Both the position numbers and the translations under genes were made by a program. Below are positions 27,629 to 36,001 of a DNA stretch of 64,000 nt, one piece after another. Source of the DNA: Variovorax sp. Root411 (GTDB lineage Bacteria; Pseudomonadota; Gammaproteobacteria; Burkholderiales; Burkholderiaceae_C). The stretch's first letter is position 1, and each line of letters begins with the position of its first letter. Location of the stretch: positions 807,928 through 871,927 of the forward strand of contig NZ_LMDW01000001.1 of assembly GCF_001425205.1 (NCBI RefSeq), read 5' to 3'. Below the pieces are notes generated by a model, which saw only the letters and a program-made list of their open reading frames with translations, did no database searches and was not told where the DNA came from.

Positions 27629-28333
27629 TCAGCCGCGCTTCGGAATGCCCAGCCCCGCCACCACGGCGGGGCGCGCCACGAAGGCTTCGAGGGCGCGTGC
27701 CACGTTCGGAAAATCCTTGAAGCCCACGAGGTCCGCCGCCTCGTAGAAGCCGATCAGGTTGCGCACCCACGGGAAGGTGGCGATGTCGGCGATGGTGTAG
27801 CTGTCGCCCACGATCCATGCGCGGTCCGCAAGGCGCTTGTCGAGCACGCCGAGCAGGCGCTTCGATTCGGCCACATAGCGGTCGCGCGGGCGCTTGTCTT
27901 CGTAGTCCTTGCCGGCGAACTTGTTGAAGAAGCCTAGCTGGCCGAACATCGGGCCGATGCCGCCCATCTGGAACATCACCCACTGCAGGGTTTCGTAGCG
28001 GCCGGCAGCATCTTGCGGAATGAACCTGCCGGTCTTCTCGGCGAGGTACATGAGGATGGCGCCCGATTCGAACAGCGCCAGCGGCTTGCCGCCCGGGCCA
28101 TTGGGGTCGAGGATGGCCGGGATCTTGTTGTTCGGGTTGAGCGACAGGAACGCCGGCGACGTCTGGTCGTGGGTCTCGAAGCTCACGAGGTGCGGCTCGT
28201 AGGCCAGGCCGGTCTCCTCCAGCATGATCGACACCTTCACGCCGTTGGGCGTGGGCAGCGAGTACAGCTGCAGCCGGTCAGGATGCTGCGCGGGCCATTT
28301 TTTCGTGATGGGAAAGCTCGAGAGATCGGTCAT
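27629..28333 (-). CDS. Glutathione S-transferase, Nu-class-like (YfcG/YghU type)
   Basis: A 234-residue GST. The N-terminal thioredoxin-like domain has the Nu-class pattern LPTPNGVKVSIMLEE with the TPNG turn, followed by NPNNKIPAI and FESGAILMYLAEK for glutathione binding. The C-terminal helical domain contains YTIADIATFPWV, the GST N-capping box. YfcG/YghU members act as disulfide-bond reductases. It converges on the M20 peptidase gene with 8 bp between. Confidence 0.88.
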   Translation of the reverse strand: MTDLSSFPITKKWPAQHPDRLQLYSLPTPNGVKVSIMLEETGLAYEPHLVSFETHDQTSPAFLSLNPNNKIPAILDPNGPGGKPLALFESGAILMYLAEKTGRFIPQDAAGRYETLQWVMFQMGGIGPMFGQLGFFNKFAGKDYEDKRPRDRYVAESKRLLGVLDKRLADRAWIVGDSYTIADIATFPWVRNLIGFYEAADLVGFKDFPNVARALEAFVARPAVVAGLGIPKRG

Positions 28334-28424
28334 CGGTGGGGTCCTTGAGAGGGAACTGCAAGCGCTGGATTCTGCCCGCGCCGGGCAGATTGCGCGCGCG
28401 TGCGGCCTACCCCTCGGTTGCCCC

Positions 28425-29261
28425 TCAGATCCCCAGCCAGTTCATCAGCGAGGCTTCGACGTCGGTAGAAGGCGTGACGAAGCCGACGTAGCTGGATGCC
28501 GCCAACGCACGCTTGCCCGCGTCGGTTTGCGCCAGGCTCAGCAACGCATCGCGTGCCGCGTTCACCGTGGCCGCATCGAGCTTGCGCGACGCGAGCCATT
28601 GCTTGATTGGCACGGCGCGCGATTCCGCGCAGACCTTGCCGCCGCCGTCTTTCCAGGTCTTGATCACGCTGGAGGCGGCCGTTGCGCCGTAGGCAGCAAA
28701 GCCGTTCTGCACGTAGAAGGGCACGGCATCCTGGAAGCGCGTGTTGGTGACCTTCACCGCAGTGCCCTGCAGGCCCTGCTCGCGCAGCATCGCGCGAGTG
28801 ATCACCGCGGTGATCGAGTCGGCGTCGGGCATCACCAGCTGCTTGCCGGCCACGCTTTTCCAGTCGGAGATCGGCTGCTGTTCCTTGCACAGGAAGGACA
28901 CCTTGTAGTCGGTGAAGCCAGTGGTCCAGGCGAATGCGCTGTACTGCCCGCCCTTGATGGCGCCGAGCGCCACGTGCGACGGGTGCACGAAGGCGAAGTC
29001 GACCTGCTGCTGCTTCAGCGCGTCGCGCGCACCGTTGTACGAATTGAAGATCTTGATCGTCACCGGCTGCTTGAGCGCCTTGGACAGCACCTCGGCGATG
29101 GGCTCGAAGCGGGCGGTGACCTGCGCGTCGGACACGTTGTAGCTCACGCCTTCGCTGACACCGATCACGAAGGCATGCGACGAAACGCAGGCTGCGAGAA
29201 GCAGCGCGGCCGCAACGCGGGCGATGGGGCGAGGGAAATGGAGGACGGCGCGGGGTTTCAT
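28425..29261 (-). CDS. PhnD-like phosphate/phosphonate substrate-binding protein, orphan
   Basis: A 278-residue periplasmic protein of the PhnD/PtxB/AioX-type binding family. The N-terminus could be a lipoprotein signal (LLLAACVS) or be cleaved after SHA. Motifs: IGVSEGVSYNVSDAQV, FEPIAEVLSKAL, DFAFVHPSHVA and the characteristic DADSITAVITRAM substrate loop. No ATPase or permease gene lies nearby, so it may serve a distant transporter or a sensor. Confidence 0.8.
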   Translation of the reverse strand: MKPRAVLHFPRPIARVAAALLLAACVSSHAFVIGVSEGVSYNVSDAQVTARFEPIAEVLSKALKQPVTIKIFNSYNGARDALKQQQVDFAFVHPSHVALGAIKGGQYSAFAWTTGFTDYKVSFLCKEQQPISDWKSVAGKQLVMPDADSITAVITRAMLREQGLQGTAVKVTNTRFQDAVPFYVQNGFAAYGATAASSVIKTWKDGGGKVCAESRAVPIKQWLASRKLDAATVNAARDALLSLAQTDAGKRALAASSYVGFVTPSTDVEASLMNWLGI

Positions 29262-29404
29262 GGAGACTTCTTCCGGAGGGTGGTGTTGTAACTAAATTAT
29301 TACATTCATCCACTCGAAGGAACAGGCCCGGACCGCAGGGTTAGCACTGACGAAACAACACTTCGGCGGCCCGCGGGCCACGCGGGGGAGGCGCCGTCGC
29401 TGGG

Positions 29405-31030
29405 TCAGCCCCGGTGATAGAGGCCCTCGTGCGCCTTGCGCAGCTCGAACTTCTGGATCTTGCCGGTGGAGGTCATCGGCAGCGCGGGCAGGAAGACGAT
29501 CTCCTTCGGCACCTCGAAGCCGCCCAGGTGCTCCCTGCAGTGCGCCGCCAGCACGGCCTCGGTGAAGTCCGTTGGCGCATCGGGCCGGCGCGTGACGAAA
29601 GCCGTGATGGCTTCGCCCCAGCGCTCGTGCGGCAGGCCCACCACCGCCGCATTGAGCACGGCGGGGTGGCGCAGCAGCACTTCCTCGACCTTGATCGACG
29701 GTACGTTCTCGCCGCCCGACTTCACCATGTCCTTCAGGCGGTCGAGGAAGACCAGCTGCCCGTCGGCATCGAACTTGCCCAGGTCGCCCGAGTGGTGCCA
29801 GCCGAAGCGCTGCGCGTTCGCTGTCGCCTCAGGATCCTTGTAGTAGCCCAGCATCACGTTGGGGCCGCGAAAGACGATCTCGCCGACCTGCTCCGGCCCG
29901 AGCAGGTCGCCCTCGTCGCCCATCACGGCGACCTCGTTCACCAGCGTGCCCACGCCCCAGTACGAGCCGAAGCGCTTGCGCTGCTCCTGCACTTCGAAGA
30001 TGGTGGCGCCGGGGTACATCTCGGTCTGGCCCGAGACGAGTGCGAAGTTGGGACAGAACTCGTCGAGCAGGCGCAGCAGCAGCGTGCGCGACATCGGCGC
30101 CATCGCGTAGACGCACAGCCGCAGGCTCGACAGGTCGCGCGCGGCGCGCTGCGGGTGCGCGAGCAGCGCGCCGTACATCATCGGCAAGCCGACCATCACG
30201 GTGATCCTGTGGCGTTCGATGGCGGCGAGCACCGCGCCGGGGTCGAAGCCGCGAAGAATGACCAGCGCACCGCCCACCGCCAGCGCCGACATCAGCACCG
30301 TGTGCTGGCCGCAATGAAAGAGCGGCAGCACGCTGCTCCACACGTCGGCGCGCTCGGGGCTGCTGCCCCATTCGACCATGTTGCTCAGCAGCACCGAGTG
30401 CACCGAGGCATGCGAATGCATCACGCCCTTCTGGCGCCCTGTGGTGCCGCTGGTGTACATGATGAGCGCAAGCTGCGTGCTGTCGATGGGCACGTCGGGC
30501 AGCGTGTGCGGTCCCTGCGCGATGGCCTGCGGCACGGTCGGCAGGCTGGCGGGCGGCGCATCGCCGTCGAGCACGCAGAGCATCGGCGCGATGCCTTGCG
30601 CAGCCAGCAGTTCGCGCAGCTCGGGCTTCGCATGCAGCGCGGTGTCGATCACCAGGTGGCGCACCCCGGCATGCGCGAGGATGTAGCCGATGGCGTCCAC
30701 CGCCAGCGCGGTGTTGATCGGCACCCACACCAGCCCGGCCTTCTGGATGCCCAGCATGGCGACCACCATCTGGATCGAGTTGTTGCACAGCATGCCCACG
30801 CGCTCGCCGCTCGAGAGGCCGAGGCCCAGCAGATGATGCGCGAAGCGGTTCGATGCGGCGTCGAGTTCACCGTAGGACATGCGGTGTTCGCCCTCGATCA
30901 GCGCGGTGCGCGTGCCGAAGCGGCGCGCGCTGCGGTGGATCACGTCGCCCAGCGCGATGCGCGAGATGCGCGGATGGAACTGCGACGGCGCGAGGCCGGT
31001 GGCGGCTGCAGGCATGCTCTGTGTCTCCAT
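29405..31030 (-). CDS. AMP-dependent fatty acyl-CoA ligase-like enzyme
   Basis: A 541-residue class I adenylate-forming enzyme. Core motifs: the P-loop LIMYTSGTTGRQKGV, LVSGQTEMYPG (A5-like), the hinge SGDLGKFDADGQLVFLDR with the adenylating Asp, and the C-terminal Lys in PMTSTGKIQK. It activates a carboxylic acid, probably a fatty or aromatic acid, as the CoA thioester. ATG 31030 (METQSMPAA) is preferred over an upstream in-frame start. It stands alone: the OmpW-like gene upstream is on the same strand 81 bp away and could share a transcript. Confidence 0.85.
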   Translation of the reverse strand: METQSMPAAATGLAPSQFHPRISRIALGDVIHRSARRFGTRTALIEGEHRMSYGELDAASNRFAHHLLGLGLSSGERVGMLCNNSIQMVVAMLGIQKAGLVWVPINTALAVDAIGYILAHAGVRHLVIDTALHAKPELRELLAAQGIAPMLCVLDGDAPPASLPTVPQAIAQGPHTLPDVPIDSTQLALIMYTSGTTGRQKGVMHSHASVHSVLLSNMVEWGSSPERADVWSSVLPLFHCGQHTVLMSALAVGGALVILRGFDPGAVLAAIERHRITVMVGLPMMYGALLAHPQRAARDLSSLRLCVYAMAPMSRTLLLRLLDEFCPNFALVSGQTEMYPGATIFEVQEQRKRFGSYWGVGTLVNEVAVMGDEGDLLGPEQVGEIVFRGPNVMLGYYKDPEATANAQRFGWHHSGDLGKFDADGQLVFLDRLKDMVKSGGENVPSIKVEEVLLRHPAVLNAAVVGLPHERWGEAITAFVTRRPDAPTDFTEAVLAAHCREHLGGFEVPKEIVFLPALPMTSTGKIQKFELRKAHEGLYHRG

Positions 31031-31111
31031 TCTTCGAGGATGGGCGCAGCCTAAGGCCGGCTGCCGCACCGCGTCTTGCGAAGACTGGCTACACGCAGAA
31101 CGCCCCAGGGC

Positions 31112-31927
31112 CTAGAAGCGTGCCTTGAGGAAAGCCGAAGGCCCCTGCAGGCGGACCTTCAGGCGCGAATCGGCAGAGCCGCTCTCGCGCGTCAGGTCGA
31201 TGTTCGTCACGCCATAGGCGAGCACCAAGCCCACGTTCTTCACCGGGAACCACTCCACGCCAGCGGAGGCGTTGTAGATGTTGCCGTGAAAGCGGCCGCT
31301 GCTCTTCCACACGCCCGAGGCGTCGGCGAACAGCCGCAGGTCCGGCGTGATGGCGTGGCGCACGCCCACTTCGAGCAACGGCGCCACGGCGTTGTCGCTG
31401 GAGCTATCGTTCAGCCTGCCGACCTGGCCGTTCACTCCGGCGACAGCGGTCGCGCCGAGCGTCGCACGGTAGTAGGCGGCACCGGCACCCAGGCCGAGCA
31501 CGGTGTTGCCTGAGCCGATCCACCACTTGTACGAGAGCTTGGCAAAATCGAGCTTGGTGCTGACGGTGGCGTTGCCGAAAGTGTTCAGCGAACCGAAGCT
31601 GCCCAAAGACGTGGTGTTCGCGACGCCGCCGGTGTAGTCGCGCCTGTACTGGTAGTAGTCGAACGAGATGCCGTGGCTGTCGCCGATCAGCACGTCGGCC
31701 GTGATGCGCGGCATGGTCACGCGGCCCGGCTTGATGTCGCCCGATTGCAGCGTGCCATACGGCGTGCCGACCGAGGCGTTGAACTTCGGATCGGCGCTGA
31801 AGGCGCCGACCGAGAAGCTGAACCGGTCGAGCGCGGGCGAGGGGTCGGCCAGAGCCGGCGCGGCGGCAAGCAGGAGGCCGGTGCCGAACAGTGCGCCGAG
31901 GGCGGGGCGCGGGGAGAGCAGCAGCAT
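31112..31927 (-). CDS. OmpW-like outer-membrane beta-barrel protein
   Basis: A 271-residue outer-membrane protein with a signal peptide (cleavage after ALA near residue 27). The body alternates polar and aromatic residues in short strands (FSFSVGAFSA, HGISFDYYQYRRDY, LSYKWWIGSG) and ends in Phe (LKARF), as expected for insertion by the Bam complex. Eight-strand OmpW/YfaZ-type barrels match in length. Role possibly uptake of small hydrophobic molecules, which would fit the neighbouring acyl-CoA ligase. Confidence 0.75.
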   Translation of the reverse strand: MLLLSPRPALGALFGTGLLLAAAPALADPSPALDRFSFSVGAFSADPKFNASVGTPYGTLQSGDIKPGRVTMPRITADVLIGDSHGISFDYYQYRRDYTGGVANTTSLGSFGSLNTFGNATVSTKLDFAKLSYKWWIGSGNTVLGLGAGAAYYRATLGATAVAGVNGQVGRLNDSSSDNAVAPLLEVGVRHAITPDLRLFADASGVWKSSGRFHGNIYNASAGVEWFPVKNVGLVLAYGVTNIDLTRESGSADSRLKVRLQGPSAFLKARF

Positions 31928-32130
31928 GGATGAAATCCTTGGTGACCCGGAGGGGGAATGGATGCCGCGGGCACGCGATGAATGGACGCAGGCCGGGGGC
32001 CTTGCTGTGCTTCCGGGCGAAGCTCCCTTGAACAGCGAGGACCTTAGTGGCCCGCGCGAGCCTTCCCAATGCGCGGAATGCCGCTGTACTTGTAGGACTC
32101 CTTCTACGCTACGGCGCTACAGTGCCGCCC

Positions 32131-32793
32131 ATGCGCCGACATCTTTCCACCACCACCGGTCCCCAGCGTCTTCTTTATGGCGCGGCCACCGGCTGCGCCG
32201 TTGCGGGCGCGCTGATGCCGCTCCCCATGAGCGGCATGGCGCGCGGGCTGGTCGGATGGTGCGTGGGCGTGGGGGTCTTCCAGCTGCTGTCGTGGTGGCT
32301 GGCCAACACCTTCGATGCGAAGCGCACGCGCGAGCGGGCTCAGTCGCTGGACCAGCCCAACGTGGTGATCCTGGTCTCGATGCTGATGGTGGTGGGCATG
32401 AGCGTGGTGGCCATCGCCATGCTGCTGCAGCAGGTGAAGGGGCTGAGCGGCTGGGAGCGCGCGGCACATGTCGCGCTGGGCCTGGTGGCGCTGGCGGGGT
32501 CGTGGCTGACGATGCACACCATCTTCGCCTTTCACTATGCGCACCGCTACTACATCGACCAGCGGGACGGCACCCCTGACGGCGGGCTCGATTTTCCGGG
32601 CGGGCACGACGCCCCCGACTACTTCGATTTTCTCTACTACTCGTACGTGATCGGCATGACCTCGCAGGTATCCGACGTGCAGGCGACGTCGAAGGAGATG
32701 CGGCGCATCACGCTGCTGCACAGCGTGCTGGCCTTCGCGTTCAACATGTTGGTGCTGGCGCTCTCGGTGAACGTCGTCGCGGGTGCCGTGTAG
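32131..32793 (+). CDS. DUF1345 family membrane protein
   Basis: A 220-residue inner-membrane protein with about five membrane segments. The conserved end YFDFLYYSYVIGMTSQVSDVQ (21 residues, split here at YFDFLYYS and YVIGMTSQVSDV) resembles an ion-channel pore region and defines the DUF1345 family. The start is ATG 32131. Function unknown. It converges on the EamA transporter gene. Confidence 0.85.
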   Translation: MRRHLSTTTGPQRLLYGAATGCAVAGALMPLPMSGMARGLVGWCVGVGVFQLLSWWLANTFDAKRTRERAQSLDQPNVVILVSMLMVVGMSVVAIAMLLQQVKGLSGWERAAHVALGLVALAGSWLTMHTIFAFHYAHRYYIDQRDGTPDGGLDFPGGHDAPDYFDFLYYSYVIGMTSQVSDVQATSKEMRRITLLHSVLAFAFNMLVLALSVNVVAGAV

Positions 32794-32814
32794 GCGCCCC
32801 GCAAGAAAACACGC

Positions 32815-33756
32815 TCAGGCCGAGGCCCTGCGCGGCAGGCCCAGCTTAACGATGCCGGTCGACAGCGCCACGCCGCAGACGATGACGGCCGCGCAGATCA
32901 GCATCCACTGCGTGATGTTTTCTCCGAGGAACACCGCGCCGTAGAACAGCGCGAACACCGGCACCAGGAAGGTCACGGTCAGCGCGCGGGCCGGCCCGGC
33001 GCGTTCGATCAGACGGAAGAACAGGATGTAGGCGATGCCCGTGCAGGCGATGCCCAGCGCCAGCAGCGCCAGCCATGCGCGCAGGCTGGGCATCTGCGCG
33101 GGCCAGAGCCAGAAGGCGGGAATGGCGAGGAACAGCGTGGCGCCGATCTGGCTGCCAGTGGCGGTGGTCAGCGCCGGCACGCCGCCCAGGTGAGCGCGCG
33201 TGGCGCTGGCCGAGATGCCATAGCACAGGCATGCGCCCAGGCAGGCCAGCACCGCGAAGAGCGCGGCATGGCCGCTGGCGCCCGCATGCAGGCCGGCGCT
33301 GCGGCTCGCGAGCATGGCGACGCCGGCAAAGCCGATCGCGAGGCCGATGAGGCGCGATCCGTTCGGGCGCTCGCGGAACCAGGCCCACGCCACGAGCGCG
33401 CCGAACATCGGCGTGGTGGCATTGAGCACGGCGGCCAGGCCGGTGTTGATGGTCAGCAGCGCGAAGCAGAACAGCGCGAACGGCATGCCCGAGTTGAAGA
33501 CGCCGACCGTGAAGCTGGCCTTCCAGTGTTTCGCGAGGGATGGCCCCTGGCCGCGCAGCAGTGCGATGGGCAGCAGGAACAGCGCGGCGATCGCCACCCG
33601 CACCGCCGCCGTCGGCAGCGCGCCGAACTCCGCCGCGCCGATGCGCATGAAGAGAAAAGACGCGCCCCAGAGCGCGCCGAGCAGCACGAGGTCGATCAAC
33701 CAGGCGCTGGGTGCGAGGGGCTTGGCGGCGGCGATGTTGTTGTTCGTTGTGGTCAT
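32815..33756 (-). CDS. EamA-family (DMT) transporter
   Basis: A 313-residue membrane protein with about ten hydrophobic segments arranged as two EamA repeats, with the first-repeat pattern LVLLGALWGASFLFMRIGA and the second starting near FAVLACLGACLCYG. The drug/metabolite superfamily exports small metabolites; substrate unknown. It is followed upstream, on the same strand, by ogt 25 bp away, so it may be co-transcribed with the alkylation-repair genes. Confidence 0.88.
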   Translation of the reverse strand: MTTTNNNIAAAKPLAPSAWLIDLVLLGALWGASFLFMRIGAAEFGALPTAAVRVAIAALFLLPIALLRGQGPSLAKHWKASFTVGVFNSGMPFALFCFALLTINTGLAAVLNATTPMFGALVAWAWFRERPNGSRLIGLAIGFAGVAMLASRSAGLHAGASGHAALFAVLACLGACLCYGISASATRAHLGGVPALTTATGSQIGATLFLAIPAFWLWPAQMPSLRAWLALLALGIACTGIAYILFFRLIERAGPARALTVTFLVPVFALFYGAVFLGENITQWMLICAAVIVCGVALSTGIVKLGLPRRASA

Positions 33757-33781
33757 GCGTCTTTCGCTCTGTTATGAGTGC

Positions 33782-34279
33782 TCAGAGCGCTCCCTCGAGT
33801 TCGAGCAGTGCGGTCTTGCGTTCGAGCCCGCCAGCGTAACCGGTCAGCGAGCCGTCGGCACCGAGCACGCGATGGCAGGGCACGATCACGCTGATTGGGT
33901 TGCGCCCCACGGCCGCGCCCACCGCGCGCACCGCGGCCGGGTTGCCCACGTTCAGGCTCAGCTTGCCGTAGCTCGTGGTGGCGCCGGCCGGAATGGCCAG
34001 CAGTTCCTGCCACACGCTCTGCTGGAACGCGGTGCCGTGCGACAGGTCGAGCTTCATGTCGAAGCGATCGCGCTTGCCGGCGAAATAGTCGCGCAGCTGG
34101 GCGGCCGCCTCCACGAGTGCGGGATGGTCGTCCTTCGTGATCCAGCCCGCAGTGTCGGGCCAGTGGCGCTGCTGGTCGAACCAGACGCCCGCCAGGCCCT
34201 GGTCGGTGGCCGCCATCGTGATGCCGCCGAGCGGCGTGTCGATGTGCGAGGTGTAGATGACTTTGCTCTTGAACTTCAT
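33782..34279 (-). CDS. ogt: O6-methylguanine-DNA methyltransferase
   Basis: A 165-residue suicide DNA repair protein that takes the alkyl group from O6-methylguanine on its active-site Cys in VIVPCHRVLGADG. The YGKLSLNVGNPAAVRAVG helix-turn-helix and GYAGGLERK are further family motifs. It lies 6 bp after the Ada-AlkA fusion gene on the same strand, so both are expressed together. The pair distributes the functions of E. coli Ada over two proteins. Confidence 0.95.
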   Translation of the reverse strand: MKFKSKVIYTSHIDTPLGGITMAATDQGLAGVWFDQQRHWPDTAGWITKDDHPALVEAAAQLRDYFAGKRDRFDMKLDLSHGTAFQQSVWQELLAIPAGATTSYGKLSLNVGNPAAVRAVGAAVGRNPISVIVPCHRVLGADGSLTGYAGGLERKTALLELEGAL

Positions 34280-34285
34280 GACATT

Positions 34286-35890
34286 TCAGGCGGTGAGGCC
34301 TGCCGTAGTGATGAGAGGGGATTCCGTGGCCGCCGCTGCGGTGGCGGCCACGGCAGGAGAAGGAGAAGAGGGCGCGTGCCAGGCCCGCAGCACCGCATAG
34401 CTGCGCCACGGCCGCCAGGCTTGCGAGGCTTCGCTGGCCGCGCGCGCGGTGGTCACGCCCAGCGCCTTCTGCAGCGCCACGTCGCCGGCCGGGAAGGCAT
34501 CGGGCCAGCGCAGCGCGCGCATGGCGATGTACTGCGCAGTCCAGGCGCCGATGCCGGGCAGCTCCTGCAGTGCGGCGATGGTCGAGGGCACATCCGCCCC
34601 CGCATGCAGCGCCAGCTTGCCGGCCGCGACTTCGCGCGCGATGGCATGCAGCGCGCTCTGCCGCTGGCGCACGATGCCGAGCTGGCCCAGCGCGTCGCCG
34701 CTCGCGGCGGCAATGGCCGCGGGCGTGGGAAACAGGCGATCCAATCCTTCGACGGGCGTCGCAAGCGGCTCGCCGAAGGCCTCGACCAGCCGCGAGCCCA
34801 GCGTGCGCGCCGCGGCCACCGTGATCTGCTGGCCCAGCACCGCACGCACCGCCAGCTCGAAGCCGTCGACCGCGCCGGGCACGCGCAGTCCGTCGCCATG
34901 CGGAAAGGCCGCATGCAGCGCTGCGTTGATGGCCATCGGCTCGGCGTCGAGATCGAACAGCGCGCGGGCGCGGCTGATGACGATGGGCAGCACTGCGGCC
35001 AGCGAATCGCTGATCGACAGCAGCACCTGTTCGCGCTCGAGGTCGAAGCGCAGCTGCAGCCAGCCGGCATGCGCCTGTCCGCCCTGCTGGATGCGCAGCG
35101 TGCGGGTGAGCTTCACGTAAGTGGGTGCGCTGCCCTTGGCGGGCTCCTTGCCGTCCGATGTCGAGACGACTTCGACGCCGCGCAGCGCACGGCGCGCGAA
35201 GAAGCCGAGCATGGCGTTGGCGTCATAAGGCGGACGAAAGCCCAGCCGCACCTCGATCGCCTTGCCTTCACCGCCCTCGGCCGTGGCGCCGCCGGCGCGC
35301 CGCAAGGCGCTCGGGTTCAGGCCGTAGTGTTCGAGAAAGGCCGCATTGAACCGCCGCACGCTCGCGAAGCCGCTGGCCAGCGCCACCTGCGTCATCGGCA
35401 GGCGGGTGTCGGCAATGAGCTGCTTGGCGGCCAGCAACCGGCGCGTCTGCAGGTATTGCAGCGGGGATACGCCGAACTGCACCTCGAAGATGCGCCGCAG
35501 GTGACGGTCGCTCACGCCGAGCCGCGCCGCGATCTGCGCCGCGCCCGGGCCGTCCTCCGACCACGCATCGGGCTCGTCGATCAGCCGTGCCGCCTGCAGC
35601 GCGAGGATGCGCGAGGCGTCCTCGGTCGACCAGGTGGCCGCGCGCGGCGCGAGTTCGGGCCGGCAGCGCAGGCAGGGGCGAAAGCCCGCGGCCTCGGCCT
35701 GTGCCGCGTGGCGGAAGAACCGGCAGTTCTCGCGCCGCGGCAGCTTGACGCGGCAGACAGGACGGCAATAGATGCCGGTGGAGGTCACGGCGGTGAAGAA
35801 CGACCCGTCGAAGCGCGCATCGTGCGTCTTCATCGCCAGGTAGCAGGCGTCGCTCTCGAGCGCTTCGGTGGGTGTGTGGCTGGTAGGCAT
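34286..35890 (-). CDS. Ada-AraC-AlkA fusion: DNA-3-methyladenine glycosylase II with Ada regulatory domain
   Basis: A 534-residue fusion. Residues ~10-85 form the Ada zinc domain with all four Cys (YCRPVC and PCLRC), one of which can accept methyl groups from DNA phosphotriesters. Residues ~90-200 are an AraC-type DNA-binding domain (ARLGVSDRHLRRIFE). The rest is AlkA: an N-terminal domain, then the HhH-GPD domain with LPGIGAWTAQYIAMRAL and the catalytic Asp in the GDVALQ region. It can sense alkylation and excise alkylated bases. The Ogt domain of Ada is absent and supplied by the next gene. Confidence 0.9.
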   Translation of the reverse strand: MPTSHTPTEALESDACYLAMKTHDARFDGSFFTAVTSTGIYCRPVCRVKLPRRENCRFFRHAAQAEAAGFRPCLRCRPELAPRAATWSTEDASRILALQAARLIDEPDAWSEDGPGAAQIAARLGVSDRHLRRIFEVQFGVSPLQYLQTRRLLAAKQLIADTRLPMTQVALASGFASVRRFNAAFLEHYGLNPSALRRAGGATAEGGEGKAIEVRLGFRPPYDANAMLGFFARRALRGVEVVSTSDGKEPAKGSAPTYVKLTRTLRIQQGGQAHAGWLQLRFDLEREQVLLSISDSLAAVLPIVISRARALFDLDAEPMAINAALHAAFPHGDGLRVPGAVDGFELAVRAVLGQQITVAAARTLGSRLVEAFGEPLATPVEGLDRLFPTPAAIAAASGDALGQLGIVRQRQSALHAIAREVAAGKLALHAGADVPSTIAALQELPGIGAWTAQYIAMRALRWPDAFPAGDVALQKALGVTTARAASEASQAWRPWRSYAVLRAWHAPSSPSPAVAATAAAATESPLITTAGLTA

Positions 35891-36001
35891 GGGGAAATGA
35901 TACGGTTTCGACTCGTTTCAACTGGCCGTTTTCGGACATGTGGGCGCCCGGAGCCTTGCCTACAATGCCTCGTTCTAAAAACCAACAGGGAAACGCCTTT
36001 C

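Noticed and set aside
33314..36001. Very long in-frame extension upstream of the phosphomannomutase
   Set aside because: Runs antisense to the EamA, ogt and Ada-AlkA genes; the family start is at 36002.
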